A DNA stretch of 64,000 nt from Sphingomonas sp. SUN019. GTDB taxonomy: Bacteria > Pseudomonadota > Alphaproteobacteria > Sphingomonadales > Sphingomonadaceae. The translations under genes were made by a program, and so were the position numbers. Within the stretch, counting starts at the first letter, position 1; each line of letters begins with the position of its first letter. Below are positions 1 through 9,548 of the stretch, one piece after another. The notes beneath the pieces are model-generated. The model was not told the origin of the DNA and did no database searches. It saw only the letters and a list, made by a program, of their open reading frames with translations. The stretch is from contig NZ_CP096971.1 in NCBI RefSeq assembly GCF_024758705.1, forward strand, positions 2,108,001-2,172,000. The letters are read 5' to 3'.

Positions 1-1914
1 ATCTTCGCCGCCGACGTGATCCACGGCCACCGCACCATCTTCCCCGTGCCGGTCGGCGAAGCGGCCAGCTTCGAACCCGAACTCGCGCGCCGCACCGCGC
101 GCGTCGCGGCGTTCGAGGCGGCGGGTTCGGGGATCGACTGGACCTTCTTCCCGATGGTCGACATCGCGCGCGACCAGCGCTGGGGCCGCACGATGGAGGG
201 CGCAGGCGAGGATGTCCGTGTCGGTGAATTGTTCGCCGCGGCGCGCGTGAAGGGATTCCAGGGCGACGACCTGACCGCAAACGACGCGATGATGGCCTGC
301 GTCAAGCATTTCGCGGCCTATGGCGCGGCCGAGGCTGGGCTCGACTACAACACGGTCGACGTGTCCGAACGCACGCTGCGCGAAGTCTATCTGCCGCCGT
401 ACAAGGCCGGGTTCGACGCGGGCGCGCTGTCGGCGATGGCGTCGTTCAACGAGATTTCGGGCGTGCCCTCGCACGGCAATCCGTGGCTGATGAAGACGCT
501 GCTGCGCGACGAATGGGGCTTCAAGGGCTTCGTCGTCGGCGATTACACCGGCGACGAGGAGATGATCGCGCACGGTTTCGCCAAGGATGGCCGCGACGCG
601 GCGCGGATCGCCTTCATGGCCGGCGTCGACATGGCGATGCAGAGCAATCTGTATTTCCTCCATCTGCCGGGGCTGGTGCGCGATGGGCAGGTGCCGGTCG
701 CGACGCTCGACGAATCGGTTCGGCGCGTGCTGGCGGTGAAGCACACGCTCGGCCTGTTCGACGATCCGTTCCGCCGCATCGACCTGAAACGCGAAAAGGC
801 GCGCAGCCGCACCAAATCGAGCATCGCGCTGTCGCGTGAGGCCGGACGCAAATCGATCGTCATGCTGAAGAACAACGGCGACCTGTTGCCTTTGCCCAAA
901 TCGGGCAAGAAGATCGCGCTGATCGGACCCTTTGCGACCGGACAGCGTGATCTGAACGGTCCGTGGGTCGTCTATGGCGACAATGCGCAGGCGATCGACC
1001 TGGCCACCGGCATCGGCGCGGTGCTGCGTGACAAGAGTGCGATGACCGTCACCGCCGGATCGGGCGTCGAGGAACCGCTGGCGGGCGGGATCGAGGCGGC
1101 GGTCGCCGCCGCCAACGCGGCCGACATCGTGCTGCTGGCGATCGGTGAAAGCGAAGGGATGTCGGGGGAGGCGCAATCGCGCACCGAGATCACCGTTCCC
1201 GCACCACAACAAGCGCTGGCCGAGGCGATCGCCGCGACCGGCAAGCCCGTCGTCGTGATTCTGAAGAACGGCCGCGGCATGGCGCTCGCGGGTGCGGTCC
1301 GGAATGCGCCCGCGATCCTGGTCACCTGGTTCCTCGGATCCGAATCGGGCAACGCCACCGCCGATATCCTGTTCGGCGCGCATGGCCCCGAAGCGCGGCT
1401 ACCGGTCAGCTTCCCGTATGAATCGGGGCAGGAGCCGTATCATTACGATCACAAAGCGACCGGCCGCCCCGCGCCCAACATCAAGGAGCCGTACAAGGCG
1501 AAATACCGCACCGCGCTGAATGAGGCGCTGTTCCCGTTCGGCCACGGGCTGACCTATGGCAAGATTGGGTATTCGGCGCTGAACGTCGCCCCGCAGATGG
1601 CGTGGAACGGGACGATCGAGGTATCGGCGACGGTCACAAACAGCGGCACCCGCGCCGCGATCGAGGTGGCGCAGCTCTACATCCACGACCGCGTCGGCAG
1701 CGTGACCCGCCCGGTGCGCGAACTGAAAGCGTTCAAGAAAGTCTCGCTCGCCCCCGGCGCCAGTGAAACGGTGCGCTTCACGCTCCGCCGCACGGACCTG
1801 GAGTTCATCGGGCTGGAACTGAAGCCGACCGTCGAACCCGGCGCGTTCGACGTCTGGATCGCGCCGAGCGCGCAGGCCGAGGGCGCGAAGGGGACGTTCG
1901 AATTGGTGGCTTAG
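1..1914 (+). CDS. GH3 family beta-glucosidase (5' end outside window)
   Basis: Hydrolyses terminal beta-linked sugars (probably glucosides). The reading frame is open from base 1, so the N-terminus and any signal peptide are missing; 637 residues are present. The GH3 N-terminal barrel is visible from the start (DVIHGHRTIFP, then ARDQRWGR and EGAGEDV). The likely nucleophile is the Asp of VVGDYTG at codon 541-543. An alpha/beta sandwich follows, with KNNGDLLPL near residue 290, and a C-terminal fibronectin-III-like domain (VTNSGTRAA, VTRPVREL) ends the protein. It converges with the symporter and GH31 genes across an inverted repeat, which suggests one oligosaccharide-use locus. A paralogue with many of the same motifs lies at 48779-51064. 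Substrate specificity cannot be read from sequence alone. Confidence 0.93.
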   Translation: MFAADVIHGHRTIFPVPVGEAASFEPELARRTARVAAFEAAGSGIDWTFFPMVDIARDQRWGRTMEGAGEDVRVGELFAAARVKGFQGDDLTANDAMMACVKHFAAYGAAEAGLDYNTVDVSERTLREVYLPPYKAGFDAGALSAMASFNEISGVPSHGNPWLMKTLLRDEWGFKGFVVGDYTGDEEMIAHGFAKDGRDAARIAFMAGVDMAMQSNLYFLHLPGLVRDGQVPVATLDESVRRVLAVKHTLGLFDDPFRRIDLKREKARSRTKSSIALSREAGRKSIVMLKNNGDLLPLPKSGKKIALIGPFATGQRDLNGPWVVYGDNAQAIDLATGIGAVLRDKSAMTVTAGSGVEEPLAGGIEAAVAAANAADIVLLAIGESEGMSGEAQSRTEITVPAPQQALAEAIAATGKPVVVILKNGRGMALAGAVRNAPAILVTWFLGSESGNATADILFGAHGPEARLPVSFPYESGQEPYHYDHKATGRPAPNIKEPYKAKYRTALNEALFPFGHGLTYGKIGYSALNVAPQMAWNGTIEVSATVTNSGTRAAIEVAQLYIHDRVGSVTRPVRELKAFKKVSLAPGASETVRFTLRRTDLEFIGLELKPTVEPGAFDVWIAPSAQAEGAKGTFELVA

Positions 1915-1945
1915 ACTTGAACGCCATCTGATAGGCCATCTCGCA

Positions 1946-2059
1946 AATCCTCCACTGCAAGGGGAGGTGGCTCGCGTAGCGAGACGGAGGGGTTTCGCGT
2001 TCTCGATAAGGTGACATTCCTCCGGCGCTCCGCGCCACCTCCCCTTCCAGGGGAGGATT
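1946..2059. repeat. Interspersed inverted repeat, family A, copy 1
   Basis: The outer arms are AATCCTCC..GGGGAGGTGGC and GCCACCTCCCC..GGAGGATT, each itself a small palindrome (CTCC..GGAG). A short central hairpin (GCTCGCGTAGCGAG type) lies inside. The same element recurs at 12966-13136 and 27950-28064. It sits between the convergent GH3 and symporter genes, where it could also act as a transcription end. No coding potential is seen. Confidence 0.85.
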
Positions 2060-2094
2060 TTCGTTTGTCGAACCTGATCGCTTTCGAACCTGCG

Positions 2095-3417
2095 CTATGC
2101 CTCCAATTCGGCAACGATACGGTCGTGCGCGCCCTTGCGCATCGGGTTCAGCCACATCAGCCACGCCGACAGCGCCAGGAACGCCAGCGGGGCGAGGGCG
2201 ATCGTCGCGCGCATTCCCGCCAATGTCGCTGATCCTTGTGCGACGTTGGCGGTATAGCCCGAGCTGCCGAAGCCAATGCCGAGGATCACCGTCGCCACGC
2301 CGATCGCGACGCGCTGCAACAGCGCGGCAAGTCCGAACACCATGCCCTCCACGCGCAGCCCGGTGTCGCGCTGGCCCCATTCGATCGTGTCGGGCAGCAA
2401 TGCCCAGAAGGCGAAGTGCAGACCGACGATCGCGACCTGCAGGCCGATCAGCAGCACCTGCATCGGATGCGCCGCCGCGATGCCGAGACCCGCGAACAGC
2501 AGCAATCCGCCCGCGCACGCGCCGCTGGCGATGAACCACACCGCGCGCGCGCCGGTGAAGCGTGCGATCAGCATCCACAGCGGCACCGCGACCGCGCTGG
2601 TGGCCATCATCGCGGCCAGCGCCAATTGCCCCGCGGCCTCATCGCGCACCGCATATTTGAAGAAATACAGCACCGATTTGTTGAGGATCGTCACCGCGAC
2701 GATCATCGCCATCATCGCCCCCGCCAGCGTCACAAACGCATGGTTGCGCGCCAGGCTGGACAGACAGGCCAGCACCGATGGGCGCGGCGCATCGTCGACC
2801 GGGGCTGCATCGCGGAAGGTCGCGCCGACGTAGAGCAGGATGACGGTCGCGACCGCGGCGAACAGCATCGCGGCGAACAAATACGCACGAGGGCCGGCGA
2901 TTCCCGCGAGCATCGTACCCACCGGCACCGTCCCCATCGCCACCACCACCGCAGCGCCCGTGCCCGCGAGCATCCTGAGGCCCGCGACCAGCGCCCGATC
3001 ACGGCTGTCCGCGCTGATCCGCGCCGACATCGCCAGATACGGCACGTTGACCAAAGCGTAAGCGGTGCGGAACAGCAGATGTCCGCCGAGCACGAACGCC
3101 ACCCCCGCCACGCCCGCGACCGGCGGCGGCATATAGGCGATGACGAACGCCAGACCCAACGGCGCAGCCCCGATCAGCAGCGCCAGCCGGTAATGCCGCG
3201 CCGACCCGCGCCGGTCCGCGATCACGCCGACGACGAAGCTCGCCACGCCGTCCCACACCGACGCCGCGAGATAGATGGCGGCGGCCAGCTCCATCCCGAT
3301 CGCCAGCGCATCGGTATAATAGAACAACAGGTAGAGCATGACGCTCTGCCAGTAGAGATTGAACGCAAAGTCCCCGAAGGCGAATGCCGCCAGCCGCAGC
3401 GTCCCCGGCCGCTTCAT
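2095..3417 (-). CDS. MFS sugar:cation symporter (GPH/MFS_2 type)
   Basis: Predicted inner-membrane transporter of 440 residues with about 12 hydrophobic segments. The opening GDFAFNLYWQ, followed by YYTDALA and the WDGVASFVVGVIADR loop, is typical of the glycoside-pentoside-hexuronide:cation symporters, which import oligosaccharides or glycosides with H+ or Na+. The start (MKRPGTLRL) was chosen because its ATG overlaps the stop of the upstream GH31 gene in an ATGA junction, giving an operon with translational coupling. Earlier in-frame codons only read back through the GH31 gene. With the exported GH31 glucosidase it suggests extracellular or periplasmic trimming followed by uptake; the exact substrate is unknown. 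Confidence 0.88.
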   Translation of the reverse strand: MKRPGTLRLAAFAFGDFAFNLYWQSVMLYLLFYYTDALAIGMELAAAIYLAASVWDGVASFVVGVIADRRGSARHYRLALLIGAAPLGLAFVIAYMPPPVAGVAGVAFVLGGHLLFRTAYALVNVPYLAMSARISADSRDRALVAGLRMLAGTGAAVVVAMGTVPVGTMLAGIAGPRAYLFAAMLFAAVATVILLYVGATFRDAAPVDDAPRPSVLACLSSLARNHAFVTLAGAMMAMIVAVTILNKSVLYFFKYAVRDEAAGQLALAAMMATSAVAVPLWMLIARFTGARAVWFIASGACAGGLLLFAGLGIAAAHPMQVLLIGLQVAIVGLHFAFWALLPDTIEWGQRDTGLRVEGMVFGLAALLQRVAIGVATVILGIGFGSSGYTANVAQGSATLAGMRATIALAPLAFLALSAWLMWLNPMRKGAHDRIVAELEA

Positions 3418-5789
3418 CGAATCTCCAGCCGCGCCGCCTGCGCCTGATCGGGGATCGTCACCGTCGTCGCGCCACCGGCGAAGGCCGCCTCGACCGCCTT
3501 TCCACCCAGTGTCGCGCGACCCGCGCGGGTGCGGCCGTGGACGACGACCGCCATCTCGCGCCACCACGGCGAGTAAGTTCCCTCGCGCTGGGCGAAGTCG
3601 ATCGTCACGCGCCCGCCGCCGACGCTGCATCTGACCTGCTGGCGCAAGAACCCGCCGCGCACGAACGCCATCGTCTTGCCGTCGTCGGCGTACAGTTCGC
3701 CCGCGCAGTCCGCACCCGGATAAACGTGCAACTCGATCGGTCCCGCAGGCGTCTCGCTAGTGCTCTGCGTCACCGCCTGCCGCGGCAGGATGCTCCCGGC
3801 GCGAACATACACCGGCAGCGTGTCGAGCCGCGGCGTCACGTCGATCGTCGCGGCATCGACCCGCGCGCCGTTCCAGTAATCATACCATCCGCCCGCGGGC
3901 AGGCACACCTTGTAGCTTTGCGGCGATTCAGGCTTCGGGTTCGACGCGACCAGCAGCTTCGCGCCCAAAGTGAACGCCATCGACTGATCGCACGGGGCCG
4001 CCAGCGCGCCGGGATAATCGTAGAATACCGGCCGCATGATCGGATCGCCGGTCCGCGCATTCGCCTCCGCCAGCGCATAGAGATATGGCATCAGCCGGTA
4101 ACGTTCCTCGATCGCCTTGCGCCGCAGCGCCAGATGCACCGGCCCGTCGACCCACGGCTCGGCGCGCGGCGTGTCCTTGGCGGCGTGCGCGCGGAAGACC
4201 GGGGTGAACGCGCCGATCTGAATCCATTTCGTCAGCAGATCCGCGCTCGGACCGCCGGTGAACCCGCCGACGTCGGCCGCGCTGTAGGAAAAGCCCGACA
4301 GCCCCAAGTTCAGCAATTGCTGCACCGACAGTTTCAGATGATCCCAACTCGCGTTGTTGTCGCCGGTCCACGTCACCGCATATTTCTGTCCCCCCGCATA
4401 AGTCGCACGCGTCATCACGAAGGCGCGGTCGTTGGGGCGCAATTTCTTCAACCCCTCGTACGTCGCGCGCGTATTCTCCATGCCATAGATGTTGTGGACC
4501 TCGGCATGGGTCGCGTCGCGGGGTGCGAAATCGTCGGTCGCGATGCGGTGGCGTACGTCCAGCGGCATCGTTTTCGATGGCGTCTCGAAGATCGCAGGTT
4601 CGTTCATGTCGTTCCAGAAGCCCGCGATGCCGGTATCGACGAAGCCCTTGAACAACCCGCCCCACCAGTCGCGCGTGGTCGCGTTCGTGAAATCGGGAAA
4701 CACCGACGGCCCCGGCCAGACCGGCGCGACATAGGTCGATCCGTCGGCGTTGCGCAGGAAATGCCCGCCCGCGACGCCGCTGTCATACGGCGCATAGCCC
4801 TGCCGCGGCGCGCTGGCGACGTGGAGGTCGACGATCGCGACCAGTTTCACGCCGGTCGCATCAAGGTTCTGCGCCAGCCCTTTCAGATCGGGAAACGCCT
4901 TTTCGTTCACGGTGAACGGCCGGTTGCGGTCCTGATAATCGATGTCGAGCCAGATCACGTCGGTCGGCACGCGGTCAGCGCGCAGCCGTGTCGCGATCCC
5001 CTTCACCTCATCCGCGGTCATGTAGCTGTAGCGCGACTGCTGGAATCCCAGCGCCCATTTTGGCACCAGCGGGGCCTTGCCGGTCAGGTCGGTATAACGC
5101 CGCACGACCTCTGCAGTCGACGGTCCCGCGATCAGATAATAATCGACCGGGCCATCCGCCGCGCCGAACGCCAGCACATTCTCCTCGCGCCGTCCGAAAT
5201 CGAACCAGCTACGGAAACTGTTGTCGAGGAACACGCCGTAGCTTCCCCCCGCCCCGCCGACGCCGATGAAGAACGGGATCGTCTTGTAGAGCGGATCGGT
5301 GCTGCTCGAGAATCCGAACTGGTCGGTGTTCCAGCCGGTGAAGCTGCCGCCGCGGCGATCGAGCGCGCCGGTCTTGTCGCCCAGCCCGAAATAATGTTCC
5401 GCCGCGGGCATCGCCTTGCGTAACGTGAAACCGCGCCCGTCCTGCGCCATCGGTCGCGCGTCATCAGCGACGATCGTCTTGCCGCTCTTGTCGTACAACT
5501 TCACCGCCAGCGTCGCGGGATCGACCGCCACGCGGACGCTGGCGGTGGAGAATCCGTCGCGCGTCGCGGTCGTCGCCACGCGGTTCGCGCGGGTCTCATG
5601 CGCCACCGCCCAGCTCGCATCCTCGGGAAACGTGCCGTCCTGCGCGATGCGGATGCGGAGGATCTGGTCGGTCAGCGCGTCGATCCGCAGCGCCGTCGCG
5701 CCCGACCGCGCCTGATAGTCAGCCGCCTCGGCGACACCCGCGACCATCATCGCCCACGCGGCCAACAAAAGCCGTATCCAATTCCGCAT
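3414..5789 (-). CDS. Exported GH31 alpha-glucosidase
   Basis: Glycoside hydrolase of 791 residues that removes alpha-linked glucose (or xylose) from oligosaccharides. The N-terminus MRNWIRLLLAAWAMMVAGVAEA is a classical signal peptide with likely cleavage before ADYQ, so it acts in the periplasm or outside. The catalytic barrel carries VIWLDIDYQ, the nucleophile motif WNDMNE near residue 393 and the general acid in TWTGDNNASW near 480. A beta-rich C-terminal domain of DUF5110 type follows. The chosen ATG has GGGAGCGG a few bases upstream. The stop overlaps the start of the symporter gene. alpha-Glucosidase versus alpha-xylosidase cannot be settled here. Confidence 0.93.
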   Translation of the reverse strand: MRNWIRLLLAAWAMMVAGVAEAADYQARSGATALRIDALTDQILRIRIAQDGTFPEDASWAVAHETRANRVATTATRDGFSTASVRVAVDPATLAVKLYDKSGKTIVADDARPMAQDGRGFTLRKAMPAAEHYFGLGDKTGALDRRGGSFTGWNTDQFGFSSSTDPLYKTIPFFIGVGGAGGSYGVFLDNSFRSWFDFGRREENVLAFGAADGPVDYYLIAGPSTAEVVRRYTDLTGKAPLVPKWALGFQQSRYSYMTADEVKGIATRLRADRVPTDVIWLDIDYQDRNRPFTVNEKAFPDLKGLAQNLDATGVKLVAIVDLHVASAPRQGYAPYDSGVAGGHFLRNADGSTYVAPVWPGPSVFPDFTNATTRDWWGGLFKGFVDTGIAGFWNDMNEPAIFETPSKTMPLDVRHRIATDDFAPRDATHAEVHNIYGMENTRATYEGLKKLRPNDRAFVMTRATYAGGQKYAVTWTGDNNASWDHLKLSVQQLLNLGLSGFSYSAADVGGFTGGPSADLLTKWIQIGAFTPVFRAHAAKDTPRAEPWVDGPVHLALRRKAIEERYRLMPYLYALAEANARTGDPIMRPVFYDYPGALAAPCDQSMAFTLGAKLLVASNPKPESPQSYKVCLPAGGWYDYWNGARVDAATIDVTPRLDTLPVYVRAGSILPRQAVTQSTSETPAGPIELHVYPGADCAGELYADDGKTMAFVRGGFLRQQVRCSVGGGRVTIDFAQREGTYSPWWREMAVVVHGRTRAGRATLGGKAVEAAFAGGATTVTIPDQAQAARLEIR

Positions 5790-5839
5790 GATCCGCTCCC
5801 GACCGCCGTAACCGCTTACAGCGCTCTTGCCTCTAAGCG

Positions 5840-7042
5840 TCAATGCGTCTGGCGGATCAATCCTTCCATCCGCTTCAGCCGCGGCGCGACGATCGGCGTG
5901 GTCAGCATCGTGCTCAGCACCGCCATCAGCAGCAACGCCGTGAACGTCTCCGCGCTGATGACCTGCCGATCGAGCAGGATGTTGGCGAAGATGATCATGA
6001 TCAGCGCCTTCGTCTGCAGCAACCAGCCAATCAGCGTCGCCTCGCCCTTGCCCCACCCGAGGATGCGCCCGGCCAGATGCACGCCCGCCAGCTTCCCCGC
6101 GACCGACGCGGCCAGCAGCAGCAGCGCCGCGCCGATCACCGCCGTGCCGCCCATCTCCCAATTGGTGCGCAGCCCGGTCGACAGGAAGAATACCGGCATC
6201 ACCGCCAGCAGGATGTGGTCGCGGAAAAGGTCCATCCGTGGCTGATCGAACCATTTCGAATCGAGCACCGCCCCGGCTAGGAACGCGCCGACCATGAAAT
6301 GCAGTCCCGCCCAGTCCGCCGCCAGTCCGGCGGCCGCGAGCCAGATCAGCCCGACATACCAGCGATCGCGCTCGGCGAGGCGCACCATCAGCCAGCGCAT
6401 CGCCGCCGCGGCCGCCGCAAACGCGATAAGGAACCCCGCCTGTCGCTCGACCCGCTCCCAATCGAGCAAGATCAACGCGAGCACGCCCCAGATCGCAACA
6501 TCGTCCAGACTGGCGTAGCGCAGGATGCGCTGCCCGATCGGCGCGCGCAGGATCGCCATCTTCTCCATCAGCAGCACCAGGATCGGCAGCGCGGTGACCG
6601 CGCACGCCATGCCGATCCCCAGCACCACCTGCCACGTCTGTCCGTTCGCCCCCGCCCATCCGTTTCGCCACGAAAGCATCAGCAGCGCCGCGCCGCACCC
6701 GAACAGGAGCGGCACGAACAGGGCGAGCCCCGCGGTCACGCCGGTCTCTCGCCGCCGCGCCCACGCCTGGCTGATGTCCAGTTCGATCCCCGCGATCCAC
6801 ACGAATATCATCACCGCCCACCACGCGACGCCGTTCAGCGCGGTGATGACCTGCGGGTTGAACACCGCCTTGTGCCATTCGGGCAGCAACGCGCCGAGCA
6901 CGCCCGGCCCCAGCAGCACGCCGCCGACGATCTGCACGACGACCAGCGGCATCCAGTAATCGGTGCGCAGCACGCGCCACACCAGATACGGCACGCTGAA
7001 CACGATCAGCATCGCGATCAGGAAAAGTTCGGTCGTCGTCAT
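5840..7042 (-). CDS. CPA2 family cation:proton antiporter
   Basis: Integral membrane protein of 400 residues with about 12 hydrophobic segments. The segment GVLLGPGVLG, then FVWIAGIELDI, and a later DDVAIWG are typical of Na+(K+)/H+ exchangers of the CPA2 (KefB/GerN-like) group. No cytoplasmic TrkA-N domain follows, so this is the bare transporter. A GGGGG stretch precedes the ATG. It lies 50 bases upstream of the GH31 gene on the same strand and is divergent from pxpA, with only 53 bases between starts for both promoters. The role is ion or pH homeostasis; the transported ion is not deducible. Confidence 0.87.
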   Translation of the reverse strand: MTTTELFLIAMLIVFSVPYLVWRVLRTDYWMPLVVVQIVGGVLLGPGVLGALLPEWHKAVFNPQVITALNGVAWWAVMIFVWIAGIELDISQAWARRRETGVTAGLALFVPLLFGCGAALLMLSWRNGWAGANGQTWQVVLGIGMACAVTALPILVLLMEKMAILRAPIGQRILRYASLDDVAIWGVLALILLDWERVERQAGFLIAFAAAAAAMRWLMVRLAERDRWYVGLIWLAAAGLAADWAGLHFMVGAFLAGAVLDSKWFDQPRMDLFRDHILLAVMPVFFLSTGLRTNWEMGGTAVIGAALLLLAASVAGKLAGVHLAGRILGWGKGEATLIGWLLQTKALIMIIFANILLDRQVISAETFTALLLMAVLSTMLTTPIVAPRLKRMEGLIRQTH

Positions 7043-7095
7043 CGTACCCCCGCGGCGGGATTTCGCGCGGGCGAGCCGCGCTGTAAAGCCGTGTC

Positions 7096-7857
7096 ATGCG
7101 AACGATCGATCTGAATGCCGATCTGGGCGAAGGGTACGGCCCGTGGACGATGGGCGACGACGCGGCGATGCTCGCCATCGTCACCAGCGCCAACGTCGCG
7201 TGCGGCGGCCATGCGAGCGATCCCGAGACGATGTTCCGCACGCTGGTGCTGGCGAAGGATCGCGGCATCGTCGTCGGGGCGCATCCGAGCTATCCCGATC
7301 TGGCGGGTTTCGGGCGGCGACGGTTGCCCTGCCCGCCCGCCGAGATCGAACGCTTCGTCGCAGGCCAGGTCGGCGCGCTGATCGCGATCGGCGCGTTGGC
7401 GGGGCATCCGGTGCGCTATGTGAAGCCGCATGGCGCGCTGGCGAATGTGGCGAGCGAGGATCGCGGCGTCGCGGATGCGATCCTGAAGGCGGTGCACGCG
7501 GTCGATCCGGCCCTCGCGATCTTGGCCATCTCGGGCACGGTGCTGGAGCAGGCGGCGCGCGAGCGCGGGACGCGCGTGTTCAGCGAAGTATTCGCCGACC
7601 GCGGCTATACATCAGAGGGCAACCTCGTCCCGCGCAGCGAACCCGGCGCGCTGATCCACGATTCCGGTGAGGCGGCAGACCGGCTGATCGCCTTCCTCGA
7701 CAGCGGACGGATGCCGACGGCCGACGGCGGCAGCGTCGATCTGGCGGTCGATTCGGTCTGCATCCACGGGGACAGCCCATCCGCGGCGGCGATGGCGGCG
7801 GCGGTGCGCGATCGGCTGACCAAACACGGCGTAACCCTCGCGCCGTTCCTGCGATGA
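7096..7857 (+). CDS. pxpA: 5-oxoprolinase subunit A (LamB/YcsF family)
   Basis: Subunit of the bacterial ATP-dependent 5-oxoprolinase PxpABC, which opens the damaged metabolite 5-oxoproline (pyroglutamate) to L-glutamate. The family signature is at the N-terminus: DLNADLGEGYG (residues 5-15) and NVACGGHASDP (about 34-44). VKPHGALAN near 115 also fits. The length of 253 residues is normal. It is the first gene of a compact operon: its stop overlaps the pxpB ATG by 4 bases, and pxpB overlaps pxpC in the same way, as in other PxpABC operons. Confidence 0.95.
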   Translation: MRTIDLNADLGEGYGPWTMGDDAAMLAIVTSANVACGGHASDPETMFRTLVLAKDRGIVVGAHPSYPDLAGFGRRRLPCPPAEIERFVAGQVGALIAIGALAGHPVRYVKPHGALANVASEDRGVADAILKAVHAVDPALAILAISGTVLEQAARERGTRVFSEVFADRGYTSEGNLVPRSEPGALIHDSGEAADRLIAFLDSGRMPTADGGSVDLAVDSVCIHGDSPSAAAMAAAVRDRLTKHGVTLAPFLR

Positions 7858-8483
7858 CGCCCGTCATCCGGCCGGTCGGCGACACCGCCTTGCTGGTCGA
7901 TTTCGCGAATGCAGCGGACGCCTTCGCGCGCGTCGTCGCGCTCGACCGTTCGCTCGCGGCGGATGCGCCCGCGGGGATGATCGAGGCGGTCCCCGCGACC
8001 ACGACATTGTTGGTCGTGTATGACCCCTTCGCGACCCGTCCCACCGACCTCGCGCCGCTACTGCACGACAGGTTGGAGCGCGCGAGTGACGCCCCGGTCG
8101 AGGGCGCAGAACATATCGTTCGGGTCAGCTATGACGGTCCCGATCTCGCAGCGGTCGCCGAACGGACCGGCTTGAGCAGCGCGGACGTCGCGGCGCAGCA
8201 CGCGGCGGGCACGTACCATGTCGCCAATTACGGCTTTGCGCCGGGCTATGCCTATCTCGGCGGCGTGCCCGACGCGCTGCATTTGCCACGCAAGACCGCC
8301 GCGGTGCGCGGGCATCCGGTCGGCAGCGTGATGATCGCCGGCGCGCAATGCCTGATCACGACGCTCATTATGCCGACCGGCTGGTGGGTGATCGGCCACA
8401 CCGATTTCCGCGTGCTGGACGCCAACGCGGAAAAGCCGTTCCGCTTCGATCCCGGCGATCGCGTGCGGTTCGCGGCGGCATGA
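7854..8483 (+). CDS. pxpB: 5-oxoprolinase subunit B (KipI family)
   Basis: Second subunit of 5-oxoprolinase, 209 residues, homologous to the Bacillus KipI/Sda-type kinase-inhibitor family but placed between pxpA and pxpC, which fixes its role here. Family motifs are IRPVGDTALLVDF at the N-terminus, NYGFAPGYAYLGG near 124 and the downstream PTGWWVIG near 180. ATGA overlaps at both ends indicate coupled translation of equal amounts of the three subunits. No sporulation role is expected in this organism. Confidence 0.94.
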   Translation: MTPVIRPVGDTALLVDFANAADAFARVVALDRSLAADAPAGMIEAVPATTTLLVVYDPFATRPTDLAPLLHDRLERASDAPVEGAEHIVRVSYDGPDLAAVAERTGLSSADVAAQHAAGTYHVANYGFAPGYAYLGGVPDALHLPRKTAAVRGHPVGSVMIAGAQCLITTLIMPTGWWVIGHTDFRVLDANAEKPFRFDPGDRVRFAAA

Positions 8484-9481
8484 CCGCGCGACTCAGGATC
8501 GAACGCGCCGGGCCGTTGACGACGGTGCAGGACGTAGGGCGGCCGGGCTTCCGACGCTACGGCGTTCCGCCCTCCGGTCCGGTCGACCGCCTCGCCTTCG
8601 CCGCCGCGCAGGCTGCGGTCGGCAATGGCCCGGACGCAGCGGGGCTTGAACTGTCGCTCGGCGGGCTGACACTGGTGTGCGAGGACGGCGCGGTCGACAT
8701 CGTACTGACCGGCGGCGATTTCGCGGTCGACCTCGATAATGCGCCGCTCGGAAGCTGGACCACCGCGACGTTCGAACCGGGAATGCGCCTGCGCATCCGC
8801 GACGGCGCGCACGGGAACTGGGCGTATCTCGCCTTCGCAGGCGATCTCGTCGCGCCGTCATGGCTCGGCAGCCGCGCCACGCATCTGCTCGCCGATCTTG
8901 GCGGAGGCCGTCTGACCGATGGTGCGACCCTCGAAATCGAGCACCCGCGCGCCGGATCGGGTAGCATCGCCCTCCCCATCCCGCCCACCGCCGCGCCGAT
9001 CGAGACCGCGCGCATAGTTATCGGACCGCAGGAGCGGTACTTCGCCGCCAAGACGATCGCGCGCCTGACGGCCGAACCCTTCACCGCCACCGCGCGGTTC
9101 GATCGGATGGGCCTCGTCCTCGACGGTCCGCCGCTAACCCCGACCAGTATCGACATGCCGAGCGAACCCGCGATCCGCGGCGCGTTGCAGGTCGACGGCG
9201 ACGGTCGCGTGAGCCTGTTGTCGGCCGATCACCAGACCACCGGCGGCTATCCGCGCATCGCGGTGGTCATCGACGGTGACGTCGACCGCGTCGCGCAACT
9301 GCGCGCCGGAAGCGCCATTCGCTTCGAGGCGATCGACGCGGATGCCGCGGTCGATCTGGCGCGCCGATCTGCCGCCACCCGGACGCGCTATCTAAAAGAA
9401 GTGGCGGGTGCGCGCGGGACATCGCCGTCGCTGCTGACCACCAACCTGATCGGCGGCGTGATCGACGCGCTTGATCCATAA
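8480..9481 (+). CDS. pxpC: 5-oxoprolinase subunit C (KipA / biotin-dependent carboxyltransferase-like)
   Basis: Third subunit of 5-oxoprolinase, 333 residues, of the AHS2/KipA family related to the carboxyltransferase domain of urea amidolyase. Motifs include LTTVQDVGRPGFRRYGVPPSGPVD near the start (residues about 13-36) and DHQTTGGYPRIAVV near 253. The start used is the ATG overlapping the pxpB stop (ATGA); an earlier in-frame start would run deep into pxpB. A GC hairpin shortly after the stop may end the operon. Confidence 0.94.
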   Translation: MTARLRIERAGPLTTVQDVGRPGFRRYGVPPSGPVDRLAFAAAQAAVGNGPDAAGLELSLGGLTLVCEDGAVDIVLTGGDFAVDLDNAPLGSWTTATFEPGMRLRIRDGAHGNWAYLAFAGDLVAPSWLGSRATHLLADLGGGRLTDGATLEIEHPRAGSGSIALPIPPTAAPIETARIVIGPQERYFAAKTIARLTAEPFTATARFDRMGLVLDGPPLTPTSIDMPSEPAIRGALQVDGDGRVSLLSADHQTTGGYPRIAVVIDGDVDRVAQLRAGSAIRFEAIDADAAVDLARRSAATRTRYLKEVAGARGTSPSLLTTNLIGGVIDALDP

Positions 9482-9497
9482 GTCTTTCTTGTGGCTC

Positions 9498-9529
9498 ACC
9501 GCGCAAAACCTGGTTCGCGCGGTCTCTTT
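9498..9529 (+). terminator. Possible terminator after pxpABC
   Basis: Inverted repeat ACCGCGC / GCGCGGT (9498-9504 and 9517-9523) with a 12-base loop, followed by CTCTTT. The T-tract is weak, so efficient Rho-independent termination is not certain. It is placed between pxpC and the GST gene on the same strand. Confidence 0.4.
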
Positions 9530-9548
9530 GGCGTCATAGAGGCGAGCC

